A stretch of DNA of 6,940 nucleotides from Chamaesiphon sp. Its GTDB lineage: Bacteria; Cyanobacteriota; Cyanobacteriia; Cyanobacteriales; Chamaesiphonaceae. Made by a program: the position numbers and the translations under genes. Each line of letters starts with the position of its first letter. Within the stretch, counting starts at the first letter, position 1. The notes under the pieces are model-generated. The model was not told where the DNA came from, made no database searches, and was given only the letters and a program-made list of their open reading frames with translations. Below, piece after piece: positions 1-6,120 of this stretch. Location: positions 1-6,940 of the forward strand of contig JAJAYU010000192.1 in NCBI GenBank assembly GCA_026786125.1. Reading direction: 5' to 3'.

Positions 1-1
1 A

Positions 2-322
2 CAAGACTGCGAACGCATGAGTCGCGCTCTAGAAGCTGCGCTAGATGCCACAGAGGTAATCCCCTTTGAATACGCACTAGAAGTTTCTAGTCCTGGTACT
101 AGTAGAGAGCTGACTACCGATCGAGAGTTTAATGCATTTAGTGGCTTTGCAGTCCAAGTAACTGCCAAAGATTCTGCTGACGGCAAACCCCAATGGCAAG
201 GGAATCTCGTTCGTCGGGATGAAACCACAATCTACTTGAACAAAAAAGGACGAATGATTGAAATCCCCAGAGAATCAGTTGATAAAGTTTCCTTAGATGA
301 TTTAGATGCTGTCAGTCCTTAG
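2..322 (+). CDS. rimP: Ribosome maturation factor RimP, C-terminal part (5' end outside window)
   Basis: RimP binds the free 30S subunit and helps its late assembly in the cytoplasm. The reading frame is open to the left edge (Q-D-C-E-R before the first internal ATG at 17), and C-E-R-M-S-R-A-L fits the conserved N-terminal domain helix, so 17 is not the true start and the gene is cut by the window edge. About 106 codons are visible. The family signature L-E-V-S-S-P-G lies at about 80-100 bp, followed by the small SH3-like C-terminal domain, which contains G-N-L-V-R-R-D and I-E-I-P-R-E-S-V-D-K-V. The gene ends with TAG at 320-322. nusA follows on the same strand, which is the usual rimP-nusA order in bacteria. 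Identification rests on motif recognition and on the neighbouring gene. Confidence 0.9.
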   Translation, partial: QDCERMSRALEAALDATEVIPFEYALEVSSPGTSRELTTDREFNAFSGFAVQVTAKDSADGKPQWQGNLVRRDETTIYLNKKGRMIEIPRESVDKVSLDDLDAVSP

Positions 323-372
323 ATAATTGATAGTTGATAGTTGAATTGTTAACTCACAACTCAATCAATTAT
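322..372. repeat. GATARTT heptamer repeats within a hairpin-forming rimP-nusA spacer
   Basis: Three consecutive 7-mers, GATAATT, GATAGTT and GATAGTT, occupy 322-342, the first G being the last base of the rimP stop codon. The same stretch can fold. ATAATTGA (323-330) is complementary to TCAATTAT (365-372). Inside that, TTGAATTGT (341-349) pairs with ACAACTCAA (356-364) with one mismatch and a 6-base loop. A moderately T-rich tract follows from 376. It may be a weak terminator or an mRNA processing site between rimP and nusA; the folding is my own reading and not a computed structure. Confidence 0.5.
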
Positions 373-443
373 ACCGTTTTAATATTTTCTGATTCCTCTC
401 TCCCCTCCGGTTAGTGAGCGGAGCCGAACTACCCCCCTTATAT

Positions 444-1721
444 ATGGCAAAAGCTAAACAACCGAAAAGTAACGTCAGTCTGCCTCAATTGCGAGTGATG
501 ATTGATGAAATTAGTAAAGACCGTAACTTACCTAGTTCGGCGGTACAAACAGCCTTGCGGGAAGCCCTCCTCAAAGGCTACGAACGCTATCGCAGATCCC
601 AGCATCTGGATCAAATGCAGTTTGAGGAAGATCATTTTGACAACTTTGATGTATTTTTAAACCTAGATGAAGAAGCCTTCCAAGTAGTTGCTACTAAAAC
701 GATCGTCGCGGAAGTCACCGATGAAGATCGGGAGATTTCATTAGAAGAAGTTAGAACTATTCTCCAGCAAGACGACTCTGAAGATTCAACTCAAATTGGA
801 GATTCTGTTGTTCTAGACGTGACTCCCGAACGTGACGATTTTGGGCGGATGGCAGCAATCCAAGCTAAACAAGTACTTGCCCAAAAACTCCGCGATCAAC
901 AACGCAAAATTATTCAAGAAGAGTTCGAGCAATTTGAAGGTACAGCCTTGAATGGCAAAGTACTTAGATTTGAACGTCAGTCGGTAATCCTATCGGTAAA
1001 TAGCAGCTTTGGGCAGCCAGATGTGGAAGCTGAATTGCCCCAAAAAGAACAACTGCCAAACGATAACTACCGAATCGGCCGTACCTTTAAAGTCTTCCTC
1101 AAAAAAGTCCGCGAAGGCTCCCAACGTGGCCCTCAACTGCTCGTCTCTCGTGCAACAGCCGGATTAGTCGTCGAACTATTTGCCAACGAAGTCCCCGAAA
1201 TTGAAGAAGAACTAGTCCGCATCGTCGCCGTTGCCCGTGAAGCTACTCCTACCTCCCGTCACGTTGGTCCTCGCACCAAAATCGCTGTAGATACCTTAGA
1301 AGGCGATGTAGACCCCGTAGGTGCATGTATCGGTGCAAGGGGTGCGCGGATTCAAGTAGTGGTGGGTGAGCTACAGGGCGAGAAAATTGACGTAATTCGG
1401 TGGTCGCCAGATCCCGCTACTTATATCTCCAATGCCCTCAGTCCAGCCCGAATTGATGAAGTTCGACTCGTCAATCCCGAAGGTCGTCAGGCGCATGTAC
1501 TTGTACCTGTGGATCAGTTGAGTTTAGCAATCGGCAAGGAAGGTCAAAATGTCCGACTAGCAGCAAGATTAACTGGTTGGAAAATCGACATCAAAGATAG
1601 CGACAAATACGATCCTGTCGCAGCAATGGCGGAAGTTGAATCTCAACGTCGATCTGACGAATATCAGTCCCACTATCAGCCTGACTATCAAGATGCTGGA
1701 TATACGGGAGACAGTTATTAG
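444..1721 (+). CDS. nusA: Transcription termination/antitermination factor NusA
   Basis: NusA binds RNA polymerase and nascent RNA and modulates pausing, termination and antitermination. From ATG 444 the product has 425 residues. The N-terminal polymerase-binding domain spans about 10-130 and includes A-L-R-E-A-L-L-K-G-Y-E-R-Y-R-R. An S1 domain spans about 165-240. KH1 contains G-A-C-I-G-A-R-G-A-R-I (about 293-303) and KH2 contains L-A-I-G-K-E-G-Q-N-V-R-L-A (about 361-373). A short Tyr/Asp-rich tail ends the protein. The acidic repeats of proteobacterial NusA are absent, as usual in cyanobacteria. An in-frame GTG at 414 would add ten residues; I prefer ATG 444 because M-A-K-A-K-Q-P leads directly into the conserved region. 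Neither start has a clear Shine-Dalgarno sequence. ylxR and infB normally follow directly, but here a hairpin and a Uma2 gene do. Confidence 0.95.
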   Translation: MAKAKQPKSNVSLPQLRVMIDEISKDRNLPSSAVQTALREALLKGYERYRRSQHLDQMQFEEDHFDNFDVFLNLDEEAFQVVATKTIVAEVTDEDREISLEEVRTILQQDDSEDSTQIGDSVVLDVTPERDDFGRMAAIQAKQVLAQKLRDQQRKIIQEEFEQFEGTALNGKVLRFERQSVILSVNSSFGQPDVEAELPQKEQLPNDNYRIGRTFKVFLKKVREGSQRGPQLLVSRATAGLVVELFANEVPEIEEELVRIVAVAREATPTSRHVGPRTKIAVDTLEGDVDPVGACIGARGARIQVVVGELQGEKIDVIRWSPDPATYISNALSPARIDEVRLVNPEGRQAHVLVPVDQLSLAIGKEGQNVRLAARLTGWKIDIKDSDKYDPVAAMAEVESQRRSDEYQSHYQPDYQDAGYTGDSY

Positions 1722-1734
1722 ATTTCAGCCGATT

Positions 1735-1748
1735 TGTTTTTAAAAACA
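1735..1748. other. 14-bp perfect palindrome just after nusA
   Basis: TGTTTTTAAAAACA is its own reverse complement and starts 13 bp after the nusA stop codon. It is A/T-rich and may be a chance structure, a weak hairpin or part of the 3' end signals of nusA. Nothing else in the sequence assigns it a role. Confidence 0.25.
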
Positions 1749-1774
1749 TCCTAATTGAGAGGGTAGTTATCTAA

Positions 1775-1803
1775 ATCCCCGACTTCTTGGCGAAGTCGGG
1801 GAT
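1775..1803 (+). terminator. Strong hairpin, probable terminator of the nusA transcript
   Basis: ATCCCCGACTTC (1775-1786) pairs perfectly with GAAGTCGGGGAT (1792-1803) across a 5-base loop, TTGGC. The 12-bp stem is GC-rich and is followed by CTTTATT, a short and imperfect T tract. It is the natural end of the rimP-nusA transcript. A related hairpin lies at 2663-2686, so it may also be a copy of a dispersed repeat that has been recruited as a terminator. Confidence 0.7.
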
Positions 1804-1883
1804 CTTTATTAAATTATGACAGTCGAGATTGGGACTGTTAAACTAGAGCTAATTCTGACTCCATTTGCAGTTAGCGATCGATT

Positions 1884-2630
1884 ATGACTACACTATTCGT
1901 TCAATCTCCGCAGATACCGCTTTCCATCACTTGGGAAAAACTCCCACTCGATTTTGTATTACCCGACGAACCAGTGGAAAGTAACTTACAACCGCTGCTA
2001 GCTGCGGCTCTGCGCGAATCGCTAGAGCTAGCTGGCTTAATGATTGAATCAGTCATAATTGCGACTAATTTTGGAATCTGTGCGACTGTCGATCAAAAAA
2101 CTGTCGTTAAAGCTCCTGACTGGGTGTATATTCCTGCGGGGAAGCCATTCCCTGATGGTGAAGCTCGTCGCAGCTATACTCCTCGTGCAGAGGGTGATCT
2201 CCCCAGCATTGTGATGGAGTTTATCTCAGCCACTGATGGAGGTGAATATTCAGTCAACCCCCACTATCCCTACGGTAAGTGGTACTTTTATGAACAGATT
2301 TTAAAAGTTCCCACTTATGTGATTTTTCATCCTCAACTTCAGGTGTTAGAGGTCTATCATCTATTGGATGGAAAATATCAACTAGCTTCTCCCGATCGAG
2401 ATCAACGCTTTTGGATTGAATCTTTAGGTTTATTTTTGGGAACTTGGATTGGGGAAAAAGCTGATTATGCAGGTTGTTGGCTCCGATGGTGGAATCCATC
2501 AGGGGATTTAGTGCTCTGGGGTGGGGAGTTGCTAGAACTGGAACGCCAACGGACACAAGAAGCAGAAGCAAAAAATCTTCGCTTGGCGGAACGGCTCAGA
2601 GCGATGGGTATAGATCCAGATGGAGTGTAA
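1884..2630 (+). CDS. Uma2 family (DUF820) restriction-endonuclease-like protein
   Basis: The 248-residue product belongs to the Uma2/DUF820 proteins, which carry a PD-(D/E)XK nuclease fold and are greatly expanded in cyanobacteria; their cellular substrates are mostly unknown. The fold's key residues can be read: K-A-P-D-W (Asp79), V-M-E-F-I-S (Glu112), and Y-P-Y-G-K-W-Y-F-Y-E-Q-I-L (Lys132), which leads into V-P-T-Y-V-I-F-H-P and L-E-V-Y-H-L-x-D-G-K-Y, typical of the family core. Residues about 216-241 are Glu/Arg/Leu-rich and probably form a coiled coil before the common ending M-G-I-D-P-D. ATG 1884 has no Shine-Dalgarno sequence but is the first in-frame Met. The gene interrupts the usual nusA-ylxR order and lies between two related hairpins, which suggests insertion as a single-gene unit. 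Family assignment is firm; function is not known. Confidence 0.88.
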   Translation: MTTLFVQSPQIPLSITWEKLPLDFVLPDEPVESNLQPLLAAALRESLELAGLMIESVIIATNFGICATVDQKTVVKAPDWVYIPAGKPFPDGEARRSYTPRAEGDLPSIVMEFISATDGGEYSVNPHYPYGKWYFYEQILKVPTYVIFHPQLQVLEVYHLLDGKYQLASPDRDQRFWIESLGLFLGTWIGEKADYAGCWLRWWNPSGDLVLWGGELLELERQRTQEAEAKNLRLAERLRAMGIDPDGV

Positions 2631-2662
2631 GGCATATTAACCGTAAATGATTAAGATACAAA

Positions 2663-2686
2663 ACCGACTTCTTTGGATAAGTCGGT
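2663..2686 (+). repeat. Hairpin downstream of the Uma2 gene, related to the one after nusA
   Basis: ACCGACTT (2663-2670) pairs with AAGTCGGT (2679-2686) over an 8-base loop, CTTTGGAT. The core CCGACTTCTT, the GG in the loop, AAGTCGG and a trailing GATCT are all shared with the hairpin at 1775-1803. No T run follows, so termination by this stem alone would be weak. It may be a decayed copy of the same dispersed repeat. Confidence 0.55.
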
Positions 2687-2794
2687 ATAGATCTAAAATA
2701 GGCAATGGTGGCAATTTGCAAATAGCAGTATTAAAACCTCCAACACCATCGCAAACTGGGTTGGTACCTATACAATTATTTATATTTAATCTCG

Positions 2795-4279
2795 ATGGGA
2801 AAACCAACAGGCTTTATTGAATACCTGCGCGAAGTCGAAGGCGAAATTTCACCAGTCGATCGAATCCACAACTGGGATGAGTTTCACCTGCCCCTACCTG
2901 ACCAAACCCTCCGCAATCAGGGGGCTAGATGTATGGATTGCGGCACGCCATTTTGCCATACGGGAAACATGGTTGCAGGGATGGCCAGTGGCTGTCCGAT
3001 CGGCAATCTGATTCCAGAATGGAACGATCTCGTCTATCGTGGACTCTGGCGTGAAGCCCTGGATCGGCTGCACAAAACCAATAACTTCCCTGAATTCACT
3101 GGTAGAGTTTGCCCCGCGCCATGTGAGGGATCTTGCGTCCTGGGCATCCACAAGTCCCCCGTGACGATTAAAAGCATCGAACACTCGATCGTTGATAAAG
3201 GCTGGGAAGAAGGCTGGATCGTCCCTCAACCACCCGCAAAGCGCACAGGCAAGAAAATTGCGATCGTTGGTTCTGGCCCCGCTGGACTCTGTGCCGCCGC
3301 ACAACTAAATCAGGCGGGACACTGGGTAACAGTATTAGAACGCGCTGACAGACCAGGTGGATTGCTGATGTACGGCATTCCCAACATGAAGCTAGAAAAA
3401 GAACAAATCGTCCTCCGCCGGATCGAATTGCTCAAAGCTGAAGGCATCACCTTTACCTGTAACGTTGAAGTTGGCAAAGATCTTGCCACTGCCGATCTTT
3501 TAAAAGATTACGATGCTGTTATCCTCTGCACTGGAGCGACCAAACCCCGTGATTTACCGATCGAAGGTCGCAATTTCAACGGCATTCACTTCGCAATGGA
3601 TTTCCTCACCGCCAATACTCAAGCTGTCTTGGATGGTAAAGAGAATGACAAGTTCATCTCTGCCGCAGGTAAGGATGTGATCATCATCGGTGGTGGTGAT
3701 ACTGGTACAGATTGTGTCGGCACCTCGATCCGCCACAATTGCAACAGTGTCGAGCAACTGGAAATCATGCCCACACCACCACTCAAACGTGCTGCCGACA
3801 ATCCTTGGCCCGAATGGCCGAAAGTCTACAAAATGGACTATGGTCAAGAAGAAGCCGCTGCTAAATTTGGAGCCGACCCGCGTGCCTATCTCACCACTGC
3901 GACTAAATTTGAGGGTGACGAAAACGGCAATGTCACCGCCGTTCATACGGTGCAAGTCCAGTGGAAACGCAATGAACAGGGCCAGTTTGCCCTCAAACAT
4001 GTCCCTGGCACTGAAAAAGTCAATCCTGCTCAGTTAGTACTGCTAGCAATGGGCTTCCTCGGACCCGAACAGCCGTTACTGACAGCCCTCGGCATTGAGT
4101 GTAATCAGCGCAGTAATATTCAAGCCGAACATGAGCAGTACACCACCAATATTCCTGGTGTCTTTGCCGCTGGCGATTGTCGTCGCGGTCAAAGTCTGGT
4201 GGTCTGGGCATTTAATGAAGGTCGCGGTGTGGCACGGGAGTGCGATCTCTATTTGATGGGAAGTACCGATCTGCCATAG
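2795..4279 (+). CDS. gltD: Glutamate synthase (NAD(P)H) small subunit GltD
   Basis: GltD takes electrons from NAD(P)H through FAD and passes them to GltB, which converts glutamine plus 2-oxoglutarate to two glutamates (the GS-GOGAT route of nitrogen assimilation, cytoplasmic). The 494 residues match the usual length. The N-terminal domain carries cysteines for two 4Fe-4S clusters (Cys46, 49, 54, 67 and Cys106, 110, 114). The FAD Rossmann motif I-V-G-S-G-P-A-G is at 157-164, followed by R-P-G-G-L-L-x-Y-G-I-P (186-196). The NAD(P) motif [10 protein letters not shown] is at 297-306, and the C-terminal [15 protein letters not shown] near 458-472. ATG 2795 begins the conserved M-G-K-P-T-G-F. No Shine-Dalgarno sequence and no perfect NtcA site are seen upstream. 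gltB is not adjacent on the visible side, which is unlike the proteobacterial gltBD operon. Confidence 0.96.
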   Translation: MGKPTGFIEYLREVEGEISPVDRIHNWDEFHLPLPDQTLRNQGARCMDCGTPFCHTGNMVAGMASGCPIGNLIPEWNDLVYRGLWREALDRLHKTNNFPEFTGRVCPAPCEGSCVLGIHKSPVTIKSIEHSIVDKGWEEGWIVPQPPAKRTGKKIAIVGSGPAGLCAAAQLNQAGHWVTVLERADRPGGLLMYGIPNMKLEKEQIVLRRIELLKAEGITFTCNVEVGKDLATADLLKDYDAVILCTGATKPRDLPIEGRNFNGIHFAMDFLTANTQAVLDGKENDKFISAAGKDVIIIGGGDTGTDCVGTSIRHNCNSVEQLEIMPTPPLKRAADNPWPEWPKVYKMDYGQEEAAAKFGADPRAYLTTATKFEGDENGNVTAVHTVQVQWKRNEQGQFALKHVPGTEKVNPAQLVLLAMGFLGPEQPLLTALGIECNQRSNIQAEHEQYTTNIPGVFAAGDCRRGQSLVVWAFNEGRGVARECDLYLMGSTDLP

Positions 4280-4285
4280 ATAATT

Positions 4286-4372
4286 GTCTGAACTATGATT
4301 GAAATTATTTAACGATAATCCATCATCAAAAATCACAGTTTATCTGTTATTCAGAAAAATCATAGTTCAGAC
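4286..4372. repeat. 87-bp MITE-like element with perfect 15-bp terminal inverted repeats
   Basis: GTCTGAACTATGATT (4286-4300) is repeated exactly inverted as AATCATAGTTCAGAC (4358-4372). The 57-bp interior is A/T-rich and has spaced ATT/ATC patterns. It begins 7 bp after the gltD stop codon and ends 37 bp before the next start. I see no obvious target-site duplication and no coding capacity. It could be a miniature transposable element, a REP-like dispersed repeat, or a long-loop structure at the 3' end of the gltD mRNA. The exact inverted repeat is directly visible; its mobility is inferred. Confidence 0.6.
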
Positions 4373-4397
4373 GTTACGATCGATTAATCAATCCATT

Positions 4398-4402
4398 GAG
4401 GT
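4398..4402 (+). promoter_or_regulatory. Shine-Dalgarno sequence of the 69-codon gene
   Basis: GAGGT lies 7 bases upstream of ATG 4410. It supports that start over an upstream in-frame ATG at 4299, which lies inside the inverted-repeat element. Most other genes in the window lack such a site. Confidence 0.6.
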
Positions 4403-4409
4403 AAATACA

Positions 4410-4619
4410 ATGCAAATCTCACTGCAAACTGTCTACGACAATCTCGCCCAGATCGATCAAGTTGATACAACTACCAGTGCCATGTATCGTCAATCAGCAC
4501 AGGAAGTATTAGCCGATCCTGAGGTTAGTTTAGAATGGCGTAAAGCCATATCCGATCGACTCAACCGAGTCAATCACGAACTAACTGTCCACGCTCATGT
4601 CGATGATGATAGCTATTAG
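4410..4619 (+). CDS. Small hypothetical protein, 69 residues
   Basis: I do not recognise this protein. It is soluble, with no signal peptide or membrane segment, and probably mostly helical. The N-terminal half contains L-Q-T-V-Y-D-N-L-A-Q-I-D. The centre contains V-L-A-D-P-E-V-S-L-E-W-R-K-A-I-S-D-R-L-N-R. The tail is acidic, ending D-D-D-S-Y. A real gene is supported by the Shine-Dalgarno sequence GAGGT 7 bases before the ATG, by codon use like that of its neighbours, and by the clean ending before a repeat tract. It follows gltD by 130 bp, most of which is the inverted-repeat element, so cotranscription with gltD is doubtful. It converges with ylxR. Confidence 0.65.
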   Translation: MQISLQTVYDNLAQIDQVDTTTSAMYRQSAQEVLADPEVSLEWRKAISDRLNRVNHELTVHAHVDDDSY

Positions 4620-4639
4620 ATAATTGATAATTGATAGAC
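4619..4639. repeat. GATAATT heptamer repeat after the 69-codon gene
   Basis: GATAATT, GATAATT and GATAGAC run in register from the last base of the stop codon. The same GATAATT, joined to a TAG stop in the same way, occurs after rimP (322) and gltD (4279). This is a short heptanucleotide repeat of the kind common in cyanobacteria. Confidence 0.55.
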
Positions 4640-4653
4640 GTACTTCGATGCTA

Positions 4654-4695
4654 AAGTCCAAATCCTAAATCCTAAATCCTAAAGCTTAAAGCCTG
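4654..4695. repeat. AATCCTA heptamer tandem repeat overlapping the 3' end of ylxR
   Basis: Six 7-base units can be read in register: AAGTCCA, three exact AATCCTA copies (4661-4681), then AAGCTTA and AAGCCTG. This is a classic short tandemly repeated heptamer array. It runs through the stop codon of ylxR (minus strand, 4672-4674) and supplies the last codons of that gene. Confidence 0.75.
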
Positions 4696-4926
4696 ATAAA
4701 TATCCTGAGAGACTTGAGTTTTCAAGGATTTACTTAAGCGGTTTTTTTTCTGTGCTAGTTGTAGACATTCAGCAGTTGGGCAGAGATAAACCGAACGTCC
4801 TTGGTGTAAAGTATCGCCTAGATCGATCGCAATTTGATTTGATGGGTGGCATTTGACCACCCGCCAAAATTCAGTTCTGAGTGCAATCTTACGACAACTA
4901 ACACACCGACGAAAATCTTTAGTCAC
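4672..4926 (-). CDS. ylxR: YlxR/RnpM family RNA-binding protein (DUF448)
   Basis: YlxR is a small cytoplasmic RNA-binding protein; in Bacillus subtilis it has been linked to RNase P modulation (RnpM). The 84 residues show the family pattern R-R-C-V-S-C-R-K (6-13), E-F-W-R-V-V (19-24), G-R-S-V-Y-L-C-P (43-50) and A-Q-K-K-N-R-L-S-K-S-L (58-68). Cysteines 8, 11, 49 and 54 form a possible metal-binding set. I chose GTG 4926 over the longer TTG 4944 because a strong Shine-Dalgarno sequence (GAGGAGGG, 4938-4931) sits 4-5 bases before the GTG. The gene normally lies between nusA and infB in one operon. Here it is about 3 kb downstream of nusA on the opposite strand and without infB. Its last codons are made of the heptamer repeat. 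Confidence 0.9.
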   Translation of the reverse strand: MTKDFRRCVSCRKIALRTEFWRVVKCHPSNQIAIDLGDTLHQGRSVYLCPTAECLQLAQKKNRLSKSLKTQVSQDIYQALSFRI

Positions 4927-4930
4927 GTTT

Positions 4931-4938
4931 CCCTCCTC
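4931..4938 (-). promoter_or_regulatory. Strong Shine-Dalgarno sequence of ylxR
   Basis: On the minus strand GAGGAGGG precedes GTG 4926 with a 4-base gap. It is the best ribosome binding site in the window and settles the start of ylxR: the longer TTG reading would place this site inside the coding region. Confidence 0.75.
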
Positions 4939-5065
4939 AGCCAAATATTCTAACTGGATTGCAATATCTTTAGCTTAGGGGATTTATCGGTAGAAGGTGT
5001 TTTGTGGTTGGGATCGTTGCTGGTGCCTTAAGATGGAGATCGGTTAAATTTGTATTGAATGTATA

Positions 5066-5932
5066 GTGACGCGAAAATCTTTGGCAATCGCTACTCCTGT
5101 AGGCAGCTTCAAAGGAGCTTTTGCTCATGGAGTTTTGACCGCACTAGAAGAGGCTGGCATCGTCGCTGATGCCTATGCAGCCGCGTCTTCGTCAGTAATC
5201 CCGACTAGTTGGGCAGCGATTGGTCGAGCCAGCAATTTAGGGGTAGACTATTGGTTAGCAGGCTTGTCAGCATTACAAGATCCTGCCCAAAATATGAGCA
5301 AGGTGGTGCAACGGGGAATTCGCGTCTTTAGCAAGCAGTTGCGACAACATTTATATCAACCTCAGACTCCCACTCTCTACATCGCCACTAATGCCGTCAT
5401 CGATCCTACTGCCGCCGAGCAAACTCAAACACACCTCGCACAGGATTTAGGGAAGCGGTTACTCCGCGCCTCGGTGCAAAAGGATCGCAGTTGGGTAGAT
5501 ACAAATTTGCGATTCACCTTATTTAGCACCCATCACCCCGAACCGAATCATCGAATTACGCCGAATAACTTTCCGGCTGTCGCCTATGCTTCCTCGCGGA
5601 TTATGCACGCTTGGGAGATTCCAGCCTGGATTGATGGTAAGCCCTATGTCGATGCGGCTTATACTTGTCTGTGTCCAGCACTAGCAATGGTATCAGCAGG
5701 ATATCAGGAAACGATCGCGATTTCCAACGAGCCAGGCACGATGTATCAGGATATGTTTCATATCGAACCGATTCCCACCCATAGTCGCGGTGTACCCATT
5801 CATATCATCCGTCCCGATGTCCATCTCAAGGAATTAGGTGTGGACTTTACCAAAGCGACTCCAGATGGCTTGGTAGCGGTATATCGTCACGGCAGAGATA
5901 AAGGATCAGAATTTATTAGAAAATGGAAGTAG
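5066..5932 (+). CDS. Patatin-like phospholipase family protein with degenerate active-site motifs
   Basis: The 288-residue product has the patatin layout. G-S-F-K-G-A-F-A-H-G-V-L-T-A-L-E-E-A-G (13-31) matches the glycine-rich oxyanion loop and first helix. S-S-R-I-M-H-A-W-E-I-P (177-187) and W-I-D-G-K-P-Y-V-D-A-A-Y (188-199) match the C-terminal catalytic region. Patatins are acyl hydrolases with a Ser-Asp dyad: G-x-S-x-G and D-G-[GA]. Here the elbow reads A-A-A-S-S-S-V (38-44), with no flanking glycines, and the Asp196 motif is D-A-A. Activity may therefore be reduced, changed or lost. There is no signal peptide or membrane segment. The only good start is GTG 5066, since an in-frame TAA lies at 5045-5047; no clear Shine-Dalgarno sequence precedes it. 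It is divergent from ylxR, with 139 bp between the starts. Confidence 0.82.
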   Translation: MTRKSLAIATPVGSFKGAFAHGVLTALEEAGIVADAYAAASSSVIPTSWAAIGRASNLGVDYWLAGLSALQDPAQNMSKVVQRGIRVFSKQLRQHLYQPQTPTLYIATNAVIDPTAAEQTQTHLAQDLGKRLLRASVQKDRSWVDTNLRFTLFSTHHPEPNHRITPNNFPAVAYASSRIMHAWEIPAWIDGKPYVDAAYTCLCPALAMVSAGYQETIAISNEPGTMYQDMFHIEPIPTHSRGVPIHIIRPDVHLKELGVDFTKATPDGLVAVYRHGRDKGSEFIRKWK

Positions 5933-5941
5933 AAATAAAAA

Positions 5942-6070
5942 TAGGTTGGATGACTATTGTTGAAATAAGGAATCGAGCTGATGATAATTAGCTGAGATCT
6001 ATCTGGTGGGCATTATGCACACTACGGCTATTCACTGGATGTGTTGGGTTTCATTCTTCAACCCAACCTA
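5942..6070. repeat. Dispersed-repeat-like block ending in a cyanobacterial GTTGGGTT hairpin
   Basis: TAGGTTGG (5942-5949) is matched inverted by CCAACCTA (6063-6070), bounding 129 bp. At the right end GTTGGGTT (6043-6050) and AACCCAAC (6060-6067) form a perfect 8-bp stem over a 9-base loop. Near 6006-6022 lies a near-palindrome, GTGGGCATTATGCACAC. From general knowledge, GTTGGGTT...AACCCAACCTAC hairpins and GTGGGCAT-type palindromes recur between cyanobacterial genes. It may also serve as terminator of the patatin-like gene, although no long T tract follows. Confidence 0.55.
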
Positions 6071-6078
6071 CAGATCTC

Positions 6079-6120
6079 ACCATCCACCATCCACCATTCA
6101 CTATCCACCATTCACTATCC
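6079..6120. repeat. ACYATYC heptamer tandem repeat (six units)
   Basis: The six 7-base units read ACCATCC, ACCATCC, ACCATTC, ACTATCC, ACCATTC and ACTATCC, followed by a degenerate CCCATTT. The array ends 11 bp before the ATG of the antiporter remnant. Y marks the C/T positions that vary. It belongs to the cyanobacterial short tandemly repeated heptamer type. Confidence 0.75.

Noticed and set aside
1819..1838. Small inverted repeat ACAGTC-N8-GACTGT before the Uma2 gene
   Set aside because: Only 6-bp arms with no promoter elements around them; such repeats arise often by chance.
2254..2571. Minus-strand open frame of 105 codons inside the Uma2 gene
   Set aside because: It lies wholly inside a well-supported gene on the other strand and shows no family motifs or ribosome binding site.
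2728..2741. Possible NtcA binding site upstream of gltD (GTA-N8-TCC)
   Set aside because: The second half-site should be TAC, and no TAN3T box lies at the expected distance (about 22 bp), so the match is not better than chance.
3554..4000. Minus-strand open frame of 148 codons inside gltD
   Set aside because: Antisense shadow of the strongly conserved gltD frame, with no recognisable protein motifs.
4299..4409. Longer start (ATG 4299) for the 69-codon gene
   Set aside because: It would translate most of the inverted-repeat element, and the Shine-Dalgarno sequence clearly serves ATG 4410.
4927..4944. Longer ylxR start at TTG 4944
   Set aside because: The strong GAGGAGGG site lies inside this extension and is correctly spaced for GTG 4926.
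6079..6120. CRISPR-like array
   Set aside because: The units are contiguous 7-mers without spacers, so it is a heptanucleotide tandem repeat.
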